DNA of 64,000 bases from positions 1-64,000 of the forward strand of contig NZ_JAFCMB010000002.1 in NCBI RefSeq assembly GCF_018130145.1. The letters run 5' to 3'. Of this stretch, positions 35,057 to 42,820 are shown one piece after another. Each line of letters opens with the position of its first letter. Within the stretch, counting starts at the first letter, position 1. The translations under genes and the position numbers were made by a program. The DNA comes from Bradyrhizobium sp. AUGA SZCCT0176 (GTDB taxonomy: Bacteria; Pseudomonadota; Alphaproteobacteria; Rhizobiales; Xanthobacteraceae). The notes beneath the pieces are model-generated. The model made no database searches. It saw nothing but the letters and a program-made list of their open reading frames with translations, and was not told where the DNA came from.

Positions 35057-36115
35057 ATGGCGCTGATGCGACGCCAATCGCTGGTCAAATTCGATGCGCC
35101 CCTGTGCGAAACCATCGTCGACACGCCCCAACCTCAAGGTAGCGAAGTCCTGGTCCGCATCGAACGTTGCGGACTGTGCCACTCCGACCTGCATATCCAG
35201 GACGGCTACGCCGATCTCGGCGGCGGCAAGAAGCTCGATACCACGCGCGGCATGACGCTGCCGTTCACGCTGGGCCATGAGATCGCCGGCGTGGTCGAGG
35301 AAGTCGGACCCGATGCGCCGAAAGACCTGATCGGAAAGAAGCAGGCGGTATTCCCCTGGATCGGTTGCGGGCAATGCCGCGACTGCGCGAACGGCGATGA
35401 GAATCTCTGCGTCAAGCAGCGCTTCCTCGGCGTTTCCATCGACGGCGGCTTTGCCAGCCACGTGCTGGTGCCCGACGCGAAATATTTGCTGGATTACGAT
35501 CCGCTGCCGGTCAACCAGGCCGCGACGCTGATGTGCTCCGGCGTCACCGCCTATGGTGCGCTCAAGCGCCTGGTCGATCGTCCGCGGCAGCGCAATCTGC
35601 TGCTGATCGGGCTCGGCGGCGTCGGCATGATGGGGCTGTCATTCGCGCAGGCGATGTTCACGCAGAAGATCGCGGTGGCGGACCTAAGCCCGGCTGCGCG
35701 CGAGAGCGCCTTGAAGAACGGCGCCGCGGTCGCCTACGACCCGTCGGAGCCCGACGTGGCCAAGCGCATGATCAAGGAGACCGAGGGCGGCTTCGACGCG
35801 GTCGTCGATTTCGCCGGCAACGAGAAATCGATGGCCTTTGCGGTTTCGGTGGTGGCGCGCGGCGGCAAGGTCGTGGTGTCCGGCCTGATGGGCGGCAATT
35901 TCAGCCTGCCGATGGTGCAGTGGGTCTACAAGCGCATGACCATCGAGGGCTTCATGGTGGGCACGCTGGCCGAGGGCAAGGAATTGATGGCGCTGGCGCG
36001 CGCCGGCAAGATCAAGCCGACGCCGATGAAGGAAGAACCGATGGCCGACGTCCAGAAATGGATCGACGAGCTGCGCGCCGGCAAGGTGGTCGGGCGGATC
36101 GTGCTGAAGAACTGA
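35057..36115 (+). CDS. Zinc-dependent alcohol dehydrogenase (MDR family)
   Basis: This 352-residue enzyme has catalytic-zinc ligands in RCGLCHSDLHIQDGYAD and LGHEIAGVVEEVG, and the four-Cys structural zinc site in GCGQCRDCANGDENLC. The Rossmann motif is LIGLGGVGMMGLSF. It should oxidise an alcohol or reduce an aldehyde with NAD(P)H; the substrate cannot be read from sequence. GAGGAG precedes the ATG, and it starts 12 bp after rsmA, so it may be the last gene of the lptF operon. A remnant of a second copy's 3' end lies 0.8 kb downstream. Confidence 0.92.
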   Translation: MALMRRQSLVKFDAPLCETIVDTPQPQGSEVLVRIERCGLCHSDLHIQDGYADLGGGKKLDTTRGMTLPFTLGHEIAGVVEEVGPDAPKDLIGKKQAVFPWIGCGQCRDCANGDENLCVKQRFLGVSIDGGFASHVLVPDAKYLLDYDPLPVNQAATLMCSGVTAYGALKRLVDRPRQRNLLLIGLGGVGMMGLSFAQAMFTQKIAVADLSPAARESALKNGAAVAYDPSEPDVAKRMIKETEGGFDAVVDFAGNEKSMAFAVSVVARGGKVVVSGLMGGNFSLPMVQWVYKRMTIEGFMVGTLAEGKELMALARAGKIKPTPMKEEPMADVQKWIDELRAGKVVGRIVLKN

Positions 36116-36573
36116 GGCGATGCAGGCGCGCAGCGTTGCCATGAATTGCGGCAACAGCGACGCTGTCGCGTCTTCCAAGGCATTACCGATAAGTTAGATG
36201 CACCGTCACCGTAGTTCCACGGAATCGTTGGCGGTGTTGCTCCTGATCTTTCTTCCTCTATTCAACCAGCCAAAGCGAATCTTGTCCGGTCGTTGAATAA
36301 CAGGGCTTGGGGTCAAGCAAGGTATCCTAGGCTGCTTGCGCTTGCGATCGCTTGAAGGTGCTGCGCGTTTTTCGAATCGAGATCGATCTTCATAGGTAGC
36401 ATGCTGCAGCCGAGCGACCCGCGGGTACCTCGTCGATGTGCACGCGATGATGCGGTCGCGATACCGAAACGCAACAGGCGACCGCAATCAGATGTCGCGC
36501 GCGGAATTGTAATGAAGGAACCAAACAGACTCAGGTTAGATTCCATGCAGTTGGAATTTGGCAGGGGGCTCTA
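36116..36573. other. Intergenic region after the alcohol dehydrogenase
   Basis: These 458 bases have lower GC and less obvious coding bias than their surroundings. They contain GCACCGTCACCGTAGTTCC at 36200-36218, similar to TGCACTGTCACCGTAATTCT at 36861, next to the dehydrogenase remnant, suggesting an old duplication and rearrangement. Short open frames on the minus strand carry no recognisable motif, so I call no gene here. Confidence 0.45.
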
Positions 36574-36798
36574 ATGCCATACTTCAATTTTGATCTCGTC
36601 GTCGGCGCTGAGTTTAAAAACCAGGGCGGCATGATCCTCGAGAACACAGATTACGCGATCGATAAAGCTGATAGCCTCGCGAACGAGCTTTGCATCGTTC
36701 GCCCCGAGCTGTGTTCGACAGGATGTGCCGTGCGCGTTACTGACGGGGACAGCAACGAGCTCTACCGCACTCCGCTCGAGACTATCGGCCGCGGATGA
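36574..36798 (+). CDS. Small protein, probable DUF6894 family, 74 aa
   Basis: The product MPYFNFDLVVGAEFKNQGGM continues to ILENTDYAIDKADSLANEL and ends AVRVTDGDSNELYRTPLETI plus GRG. This layout (MPxFxFD..., a central 'DxxxAxxxAxxLA' helix, then VxVxDxxGxELxxxPL) matches my memory of DUF6894, an uncharacterised small-protein family abundant in Bradyrhizobium. GGGGG lies a few bases before the ATG. Three cysteines, two close together (LCSTGCAV), are unusual. Function is unknown. Confidence 0.6.
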   Translation: MPYFNFDLVVGAEFKNQGGMILENTDYAIDKADSLANELCIVRPELCSTGCAVRVTDGDSNELYRTPLETIGRG

Positions 36799-36883
36799 AA
36801 TCGTCCGGTCGTGCACGATGAGCGCATGATCTTGCGAATTGCTGCGATGCGTCCATTGAGTGCACTGTCACCGTAATTCTCCA

Positions 36884-36934
36884 GTGGTGGCGCGCGACGG
36901 CAAGATGGTCGGCAGCATTGTTCTGAAGAACTGA
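36884..36934 (+). pseudogene. Remnant of the 3' end of an alcohol dehydrogenase gene
   Basis: The frame reads VVARDGKMVGSIVLKN followed by TGA. The C-terminus of the intact dehydrogenase upstream reads AGKVVGRIVLKN and an internal part reads VVARGGKVVV. The DNA GTTCTGAAGAACTGAAGCGA mirrors GTGCTGAAGAACTGAGGCGA at 36101. No start, zinc site or cofactor domain remains, so this is a vestige left by duplication and deletion. Confidence 0.65.
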
Positions 36935-36987
36935 AGCGAGCCTGCTCGACAAAATACGGTGCGAAATGACGACTGACGGAGAAGCCG

Positions 36988-37470
36988 TCACGCGCCGGCG
37001 AGCTGGATCAACTTGCGGCCGATCGGTTTGGGTTGCTCGCTGCGCAGGACCAGCGACGTCGTTACAGAGCCGTGTTTGGCAACAGCGTCCACGATCGTTT
37101 CAAGCTGTTGCGGAGACGGCACGAAAACCTTGAGAATGAAACAATCCTCTCCGGTTAGTCGCAGCACCTCCATGACGTGAGGCATTTGGGAAAATTGCTT
37201 CAGGCAAGCCTGAATATGTTCGTGGGTTGTGCGCACGCGGATGACAGCCATCATTCCCAACCCCAGCGCGGCAGGGTTAATTCGAGCTCCATAGCCGGTA
37301 ATGACGCCGCGCTCCTCCAGTCGCTTGACCCGTTCGGACGTCGCGGGCTGAGAGAGTCCGATCCTCCGGCCAAGCTCTGACATCGCGATACGTCCATCCT
37401 CCTGCATGGCTTCGATGATCGCGATGTCTGTGGGATCGAGGGCTACGACGTTGTTTTCTCGGGATGACAT
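36988..37470 (-). CDS. Lrp/AsnC-family transcriptional regulator
   Basis: The 160-residue protein has the Lrp plan: an N-terminal winged helix-turn-helix (LDPTDIAIIEAMQEDGRIAM, SELGRRIGLSQPATSERVKR) and the C-terminal ligand-binding domain (MMAVIRVRTTHEHIQACLKQ, then VMEVLRLTGEDCFILKVFVP). Such regulators form octamers and respond to amino acids. The ATG at 37470 is used; starts further upstream add a basic tail. It is divergent from a small hydrolase gene, 112 bp away, which is its likeliest local target. Confidence 0.92.
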   Translation of the reverse strand: MSSRENNVVALDPTDIAIIEAMQEDGRIAMSELGRRIGLSQPATSERVKRLEERGVITGYGARINPAALGLGMMAVIRVRTTHEHIQACLKQFSQMPHVMEVLRLTGEDCFILKVFVPSPQQLETIVDAVAKHGSVTTSLVLRSEQPKPIGRKLIQLAGA

Positions 37471-37582
37471 GGGGTGAACCTTAAATCCATCGGTGCGCGC
37501 GCTTCTTTTCCGATCATTTCCCATTCCTGATCGCAACGGAAGACGTCAACTTTGTCCCCTTACAAGGGATAACGGAGCGGAC

Positions 37583-38122
37583 ATGGTTGAGATCATTATT
37601 GTGCCGGGGATCGGAGGATCGGGTGAGTTGCACTGGCAAACCCGCTGGGAAGTTGCAAATCCGCAATGGCACCGCCTCCAACCGACGGACTGGAATCAGC
37701 CTGAACTCGATGACTGGATCGCGGCGCTAGATCGCGCGGTTGGTGCAGCCTGGCAGGCGCCGCTCCTCGTCGCTCACAGCCTGGGGTGCCTCCTGGTGGC
37801 GCATTGGCAGCAAGTTTCAACGGCGCCGGTAGCTGGCGCATTCCTCGTGGCGGTGCCGAACCCGGAAGCTCCGGCCTTCCCCGTCGAGGCCGCCGGTTTT
37901 GCCAATCCGCCGCGGACGGAATTCAGGTTTCCCTCGCTCATCGTCGCGAGCGCGGACGACCCTTATGGCACGGCCGAATATGCCCGAGAGAGAGCGAACC
38001 AGTGGGGAAGCGGTATCGTCGAGGTTGGAGAACTTGGACACATCAACGAGACCAGCCAGCTTGCGGACTGGCCGCAGGGAAAGGCATTGTTCGCGGCTTT
38101 CGCCGCGGGAACAGCGAGCTGA
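37583..38122 (+). CDS. RBBP9/YdeN-type alpha/beta hydrolase
   Basis: The 179-residue protein matches the small serine-hydrolase family of RBBP9/YdeN: VEIIIVPGIGGSGELHWQTR at the start, the nucleophile elbow VAHSLGCLLVAHW, an acid in VASADDPYGT and the catalytic His in GELGHINETS. The triad is complete. GGAG lies five bases before the ATG at 37583. The physiological substrate of these esterase-like proteins is unknown. It is divergent from the Lrp gene and convergent with the tannase-type gene. Confidence 0.9.
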   Translation: MVEIIIVPGIGGSGELHWQTRWEVANPQWHRLQPTDWNQPELDDWIAALDRAVGAAWQAPLLVAHSLGCLLVAHWQQVSTAPVAGAFLVAVPNPEAPAFPVEAAGFANPPRTEFRFPSLIVASADDPYGTAEYARERANQWGSGIVEVGELGHINETSQLADWPQGKALFAAFAAGTAS

Positions 38123-38185
38123 CGGCAAGGCAGTCTCGGCTAACGCCAGCACCCCGCCGTCAGATCGGATCGCGTTTCTCCCGCC

Positions 38186-39862
38186 TCACCGCCCGCAGAC
38201 GAAGCTGGCGGCATTTTTTGAATCGCCTGACTTGTATTGCGGCCAGGCCGGCCACTGGCACAGCGGCAGTGAGCGATCAACGGTGATCGGCAGCGCCGGC
38301 TGCTGTTCGACGACGGTGAGATTTCCCGGAGCACGGCCATGCTCCACCCAATCGACCAGAACCGACAGCATGTCGACGTTTGCCGGTGCGCCGCTTCCGA
38401 CGTGGTCGACACCGGGCGCGGCATAGAGGCGGGCGAATTCGGCAGTCGCCGCCTCACCCATCCGCTTCTGCACCTGTTCGAAATAACCGATCCCCGCGTA
38501 GGGGCTCTGCGCGTAGTCGGCCATGTATTCAAGCATGATGAGCTTGCCGCCCCGGGCCTTGAACGCGCTGAGGTCGGGATTGGTCGAATCCATCAGCGCG
38601 GAAACCTCGCGCACCCGCTCGGCAAAATCCTCCACCCGGTATTTGCGGACATCGAAATTCGGATCGCGCGCGAAGATATGCGCGATGCCGCCCGCCCCGT
38701 AGACCCAGGCGATGCCGTTGGCAGGCACCGGCGGCAGCGCCGGAGGTGCGGAGCCCAGCCACCACGCGCTCCATCCGCCGGTCGGGCCAAAGGATTTCGT
38801 CCCCTCGCCGGAAACGCCCCACCCCGGATATTCGGTGACGCCGTTGGCAAGCGCGAACGGGAATTTATAGGGGGAAAGCAGCGTGCGAATGGCGGTGAGC
38901 TGCGCTTCGCTGAGGCACGCGTCGCCGCTCGTGCCGCTGGCGCAGAGCAGTTTCGCCGGATCGAAGCGCGCCTTGCAGCCGACCGCGTCTTCCACCAGCG
39001 CATCGGCAACACCGTCCTGCGCATCGCAGGCGGCGAGCACCGCATCGTGCACGAGCTTGACCTGCGCCGGGCGAATCCACCCCTCCCCCCAGGTCGCAAG
39101 GCCGGCGCGGGTGCCGGCGTGCTGCAGGCCGACCCAGTTGATTACGGGAACGCGGGCGAAGATGCCGTCGAAATCCGCAGGATAGCGCTGCGCCATGGTC
39201 AGCCCCTCGCGGCCGCCTTCCGAACTGCCGACGAAATACATCCGCTCGGGCTTCGCGCCGTAAGCCCGCTCCATCAGCATGGCGGCAGCGTCGCGCACTT
39301 TCTTGTAGGAGGCATGCGCAAAATTGACGAAGGCCTCGTCGTTCGCGGCAAACAGCTGAGGTGGTTCGCCCGGCTTGGTCTCGTGACCAGAGTCAGTGCC
39401 GTAGGTCGCAAACCCCCGCGCCAGCGGCGAGGCGCTGTCGAAGGGGGCGGCCGGCGGCAGGCTGAGCCCGGTGATCAACACGCCGTTGAAACCGCCGCCG
39501 CCATATTGCACCGAGCGGCCGTTCCATTGCAGCGGCAGATTGAGCTGAAAGCGGATCGGCGGCGCCTTCGGATCGGTCGGATCGATATGACCCAGCACCC
39601 GGCAGAATTGCGGGGTCGCGGGACTGATGCGGGCGGCGGGGGTCGGTCCGCCCGGCGCGACGGTCAGCGGCTTCGCCTCGGTGAGCGCGGCCGTATCGAC
39701 CTTGATCGCGCCGCTGCCTGCACCCGACAATGCGGCGCACGCCGCGACCGGGTCGGCGCCGAGAGGCCGCTCGGCCGCAGCGGCCAGGGCTGGCAGTGCG
39801 ATGAGACCGCATAGAAATACCGTCGTCGTGATTGGCCGCGATACGGCAAACTTCGTGCTCAT
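38186..39862 (-). CDS. Tannase/feruloyl esterase family protein (secreted)
   Basis: The 558-residue protein has a Sec signal peptide (PITTTVFLCGLIALPALAAA) and the tannase fold: nucleophile Ser in FVGSSEGGREGLTMAQRYPA, the calcium-binding-like loop CDAQDGVADALVEDAVGC, and the catalytic His in YAAPGVDHVGSG. Cysteines near the Ser and His that link the active site in fungal enzymes are not in the usual 'CS-D-HC' arrangement, since the residue before the nucleophile is Ser and that before His is Asp. It should hydrolyse phenolic esters such as feruloyl or galloyl groups, consistent with life near plants. The ATG at 39862 has AGGAGG five bases upstream. Confidence 0.85.
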   Translation of the reverse strand: MSTKFAVSRPITTTVFLCGLIALPALAAAAERPLGADPVAACAALSGAGSGAIKVDTAALTEAKPLTVAPGGPTPAARISPATPQFCRVLGHIDPTDPKAPPIRFQLNLPLQWNGRSVQYGGGGFNGVLITGLSLPPAAPFDSASPLARGFATYGTDSGHETKPGEPPQLFAANDEAFVNFAHASYKKVRDAAAMLMERAYGAKPERMYFVGSSEGGREGLTMAQRYPADFDGIFARVPVINWVGLQHAGTRAGLATWGEGWIRPAQVKLVHDAVLAACDAQDGVADALVEDAVGCKARFDPAKLLCASGTSGDACLSEAQLTAIRTLLSPYKFPFALANGVTEYPGWGVSGEGTKSFGPTGGWSAWWLGSAPPALPPVPANGIAWVYGAGGIAHIFARDPNFDVRKYRVEDFAERVREVSALMDSTNPDLSAFKARGGKLIMLEYMADYAQSPYAGIGYFEQVQKRMGEAATAEFARLYAAPGVDHVGSGAPANVDMLSVLVDWVEHGRAPGNLTVVEQQPALPITVDRSLPLCQWPAWPQYKSGDSKNAASFVCGR

Positions 39863-40072
39863 GCGATCCTCCTGCGGACCTCTCTTTTGGGTCCTGTCAG
39901 ACGAAAACTGCCACAAAGCCCGACCGGCGTCACGCCTCGGCCTTGCAGCGACGCGCCACACCACGCTGCGACGCTGTCGAAGCAATAGGCCGCACCGATC
40001 GGACATCCGGCCCGCTTTTCGGGGGCCGCGCAGGCTGGTATCCTGCCGGCATATTGCGGGGAATTATTGGAA

Positions 40073-41431
40073 ATGCGCGGGGCTTTCGACGGCAAAGTCT
40101 GGACGTTTGCAGCGTTGGCGCTTCTGCTGTCGCTGATGACAGCCGCGCCCGCCGCCGCCGAGAAACGTATCGCGCTCGTCGTGGGCAACTCCGCCTACCA
40201 GAACGTTCCCCGGCTCGACAATCCCCGCAACGACGCGGCGCTGATGGCCAACACGCTCGCCGGCCTCGGCTTTACCCTGGTCGGCGGCCGCGCCCAGCTC
40301 GATCTCGACAAATCGGCCATGGACACCGCCGTGCAGAATTTCGGCCGCCAGGTCCAGGGCGCCGATGTCGCGCTGTTCTACTACGCAGGCCACGGTGTTC
40401 AGGTATCGGGTTCGAACTATCTGGTTCCGGTCGGCGCCAATCCGACGCGCGAGGCCGATGTCGATTTCCAGATGGTGGACGTCAACCTCGTGCTGCGCCA
40501 GATGCAGGGCTCTGGCACGCGGCTCAACATGGTGATCCTCGATGCCTGCCGTAACAATCCGTTCGGCGCGCGCGGCCTGCGCGCCTCCGACGGCGGCCTC
40601 GCCCAGATGCGCGCGCCGGAAGGCACGCTGATTTCCTACGCGACGCAGCCCGGCAACGTCGCGCAGGACGGCACCGGCGGCAACAGCCCCTACACCAAGG
40701 CGCTGGCGGCGACGATCAAGCAATCGGGCCTCGATATTTTCCAGACCTTCAACCAGGTCGGCCTCGCGGTGAAGCGTGAGACCGGCGGCACGCAGCAGCC
40801 CTGGGTGTCGTCCTCGCCGATCGACGGCACCTTCTACTTTGTCGCGCCCAGCTCGCCCGCCTCGCCGCAGGTCGCGGTCGCACCGCAACCGGCGCCGCAG
40901 CTCTCCAGCACGCTACGCCCCGATCCCGACCGGATCGCGATCAAGGACGTCGCGTTGCTCAGGGAATTGAGCGACCGGCTCTACGAGCACAATTTCGATC
41001 CGGAGCCGCTCGACAGCAAGAACGGCATGCGGCTGGCGATCAGCCAGTTCCAGGCCAAGAGCAGCATGACGCCGACCGGCGAGGCCACCGAGGGCGTGCT
41101 GACGCGGCTGCGCAAGATGGACGATCTCAAACCCTGGGGATCGATCGTCTACGGCCCCGACAGCAACAAATGGGGCATCTCCTGGAATCACGCGTCGCGG
41201 CGCGCGGCGGTCGACGATGCGCTCAAGAATTGCGGATCGAGCAAATGTCCGCTCGAGCTCAGCTTCTATGGATCGCGCTGCGGCGCGTTTGCGATCTCGG
41301 GGAATTCTTACTCGCTGGTTCAGCGCGACACGGTCCAGCGCGCCAAGGAGGCCGCGCTTGACGAGTGCAACAAGGCTGGCAAGTCTTGCCGCGTCATCGG
41401 TGCGGTCTGCGCCGACGGATCCGGCCGCTAG
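40073..41431 (+). CDS. Exported caspase-like protein (C14) with PG-binding-like and DUF4189 domains
   Basis: The 452-residue product begins with a signal peptide (VWTFAALALLLSLMTAAPAA) and a caspase/metacaspase domain KRIALVVGNSAYQNVPRLDN. The catalytic dyad is intact: His107 in FYYAGHGVQ and Cys159 in LDACRNNPF. After a Pro/Ala linker (about 258-280) comes a 55-residue peptidoglycan-binding-like repeat (LYEHNFDPEPLD...MRLAISQFQAK...PTGEATEGVL). A C-terminal DUF4189-like domain with six Cys follows (WGSIVYGPDSNKWGISWNHA, CGAFAISGNSYS, CRVIGAVCAD). It would act in the periplasm or outside the cell on Arg/Lys-type sites; targets are unknown. Two small secreted-protein genes follow on the same strand. 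Confidence 0.88.
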   Translation: MRGAFDGKVWTFAALALLLSLMTAAPAAAEKRIALVVGNSAYQNVPRLDNPRNDAALMANTLAGLGFTLVGGRAQLDLDKSAMDTAVQNFGRQVQGADVALFYYAGHGVQVSGSNYLVPVGANPTREADVDFQMVDVNLVLRQMQGSGTRLNMVILDACRNNPFGARGLRASDGGLAQMRAPEGTLISYATQPGNVAQDGTGGNSPYTKALAATIKQSGLDIFQTFNQVGLAVKRETGGTQQPWVSSSPIDGTFYFVAPSSPASPQVAVAPQPAPQLSSTLRPDPDRIAIKDVALLRELSDRLYEHNFDPEPLDSKNGMRLAISQFQAKSSMTPTGEATEGVLTRLRKMDDLKPWGSIVYGPDSNKWGISWNHASRRAAVDDALKNCGSSKCPLELSFYGSRCGAFAISGNSYSLVQRDTVQRAKEAALDECNKAGKSCRVIGAVCADGSGR

Positions 41432-41464
41432 ATTTTAGATTCGAGTCATTGAAAGCACCGGTTT

Positions 41465-41968
41465 ATGCAAAACGCTGTTCAACGTTCGATCAAGGTTGGT
41501 CTGCTCTGCCTTTTGATGTCAGCTGGGTTCGGAACGACCGGCTTCTCGCAATCCGGCAGCGCCGGCGGCAGCATCGGCAATGACGAGAAATCGCTGTCGG
41601 GATCGCGCACGACGCCGCGGGCGGTTGAGACCGAAAAGCCCGCACGACGCAGCAAGCCAAGGCCCGAGCCCGACGAACCGCGTCGCGCTGCGCGGAAGAG
41701 CGGTGGCGGTGGCGGCAATTTCGATGGCACGTGGGTTGCCCAATCCCAGGGCTGCGGCAGCAGCACGGAGCGGTTCGTGATCAGCGGCGGCAGGATCTCG
41801 GGCGAATTGAGTTCCGGTCAGGTTAGTGCAAGCGGCGCAACGACGTCAGGCGGATCCGTCTCGGGTTTGAGTTGGAGCAGCTCCGGCCGTTTCTCGGGCC
41901 GCAGCGGCTCCGGAACGTTCAGGCGATCGGACGGCTGTTCCGGAACGTGGACAGCGTCGAAACAGTAG
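41465..41968 (+). CDS. Secreted 'GTW' domain protein, copy 1, 167 aa
   Basis: The product has a signal peptide (VGLLCLLMSAGFGTTGFSQ), a basic, disordered segment (QSGSAGGSIGNDEKSLSGS, then a KPARRSKPRPEPDEP stretch), a Gly run, and a C-terminal beta-rich domain NFDGTWVAQSQGCGSSTERF to DGCSGTWTASKQ. The two cysteines of the domain (CGSS and DGCSG) probably pair. The domain opens and closes with 'GTW', as in short lipocalin- or avidin-like strands, but no ligand site can be identified. It starts 33 bp after the caspase gene and is a tandem paralogue of the next gene. Confidence 0.72.
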   Translation: MQNAVQRSIKVGLLCLLMSAGFGTTGFSQSGSAGGSIGNDEKSLSGSRTTPRAVETEKPARRSKPRPEPDEPRRAARKSGGGGGNFDGTWVAQSQGCGSSTERFVISGGRISGELSSGQVSASGATTSGGSVSGLSWSSSGRFSGRSGSGTFRRSDGCSGTWTASKQ

Positions 41969-42037
41969 CATCGCACTTGGCTCCCGCTCGTCTCAGATGA
42001 AGCCGACTCTACATTCGAGAAATTGAAGGCACCTGTT

Positions 42038-42550
42038 ATGAAAAACGCCGCCGGTCAACGCTCGGTCAGGATTGCTCTGTTCTCCCTGTTGATGTCAGCC
42101 GCATTCGGCGTAAGCGCCAGCTTGGCGCAATCCGGCAGCGCCGGCGGCAGTATCGGCAATGACGAGAAATCACTGTCGGGCTCTCGCGCCACGCCGCGCG
42201 CGATTGAGACGGAGAAGCCCGCACGGCGCAGCAAGCCCGAAGCCGAGAGCCCGCGCCGCGCCTCGCGCAGCAGTGGTGGAGGTGGTGGCGGCGGCAATTT
42301 CGACGGCGCTTGGATGGTTACATCCGTCGGCTGCGGCAGCACCACGACTGGCGCGGTGGTCGTGACCAGCGGCAGGATCATCGCCCAGGGCGTCAGTGGC
42401 AGCGTCAGCGGCAACGGTTCCGCCCGCACGGTCGGCAATTTCAACGGCATCACGGTCACCAGTTCCGGCCGTCTCTCCGGCCGCAGCGGCTCCGGAACGT
42501 TCCGGCAATCGACCGGTTGTGGTGGAACGTGGACGGCCAGCAAACAGTAG
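42038..42550 (+). CDS. Secreted 'GTW' domain protein, copy 2, 170 aa
   Basis: This is a tandem duplicate of the preceding gene. The signal peptide (ALFSLLMSAAFGVSASLAQ), the QSGSAGGSIGNDEKSLSGSR segment (identical), the basic region (EKPARRSKPEAESPRRASRS) and the GTW domain (NFDGAWMVTSVGCGSTT to STGCGGTWTASKQ) align along the full length. The domain core has diverged most, while signal and linker stay nearly identical. The bases before both start codons are also alike (ATTGAAAGCACCGGTTT and ATTGAAGGCACCTGTT), so the duplication included the ribosome binding site. A dispersed repeat follows the stop codon. Confidence 0.72.
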   Translation: MKNAAGQRSVRIALFSLLMSAAFGVSASLAQSGSAGGSIGNDEKSLSGSRATPRAIETEKPARRSKPEAESPRRASRSSGGGGGGGNFDGAWMVTSVGCGSTTTGAVVVTSGRIIAQGVSGSVSGNGSARTVGNFNGITVTSSGRLSGRSGSGTFRQSTGCGGTWTASKQ

Positions 42551-42567
42551 CTTTCGTGCTTGTTTCT

Positions 42568-42672
42568 AGAGCGTTTTCCAGCGAAGTGGCTACCGGTTCG
42601 CGTTAAGAAAACGCGTCAAATCAAGAAGCTAGAGCCCCGTTCCGATCGATCAATCGGAACGGAAAAGGCTCT
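42568..42672 (+). repeat. Dispersed repeat, copy 3, with terminal hairpin
   Basis: The first part (42568-42630) matches copy 2 almost base for base (AGAGCGTTTTCCAGCGAAG..., AAAACGCGTCAAATCAA). It is followed by AGAGCC, the hairpin CCGTTCCGAT (42637-42646) / ATCGGAACGG (42653-42662), and GGCTCT, so the second half folds into a long stem. It is intergenic. Confidence 0.88.
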
Positions 42673-42820
42673 CGCTCCCACCCGCCTCTCAGATGCGGCC
42701 GGCGAGCCCCAATTATGCCCTACCCGCTCCGGAATTGCGGCCCATTACGACCCAAGTCTTTAACGAAAACTTGAGACGTAAGTGTCGCGTAAGCGTCGCG
42801 TATCATCATCGGGGATGGCC

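Noticed and set aside
36206..36546. Open frames on the minus strand after the alcohol dehydrogenase
   Set aside because: No ribosome binding site, no motif and unusual composition; more likely decayed intergenic sequence.
38339..39814. Plus-strand frame antisense to the tannase-type gene
   Set aside because: The minus strand has a signal peptide, ribosome binding site and catalytic motifs; the plus frame is a shadow.
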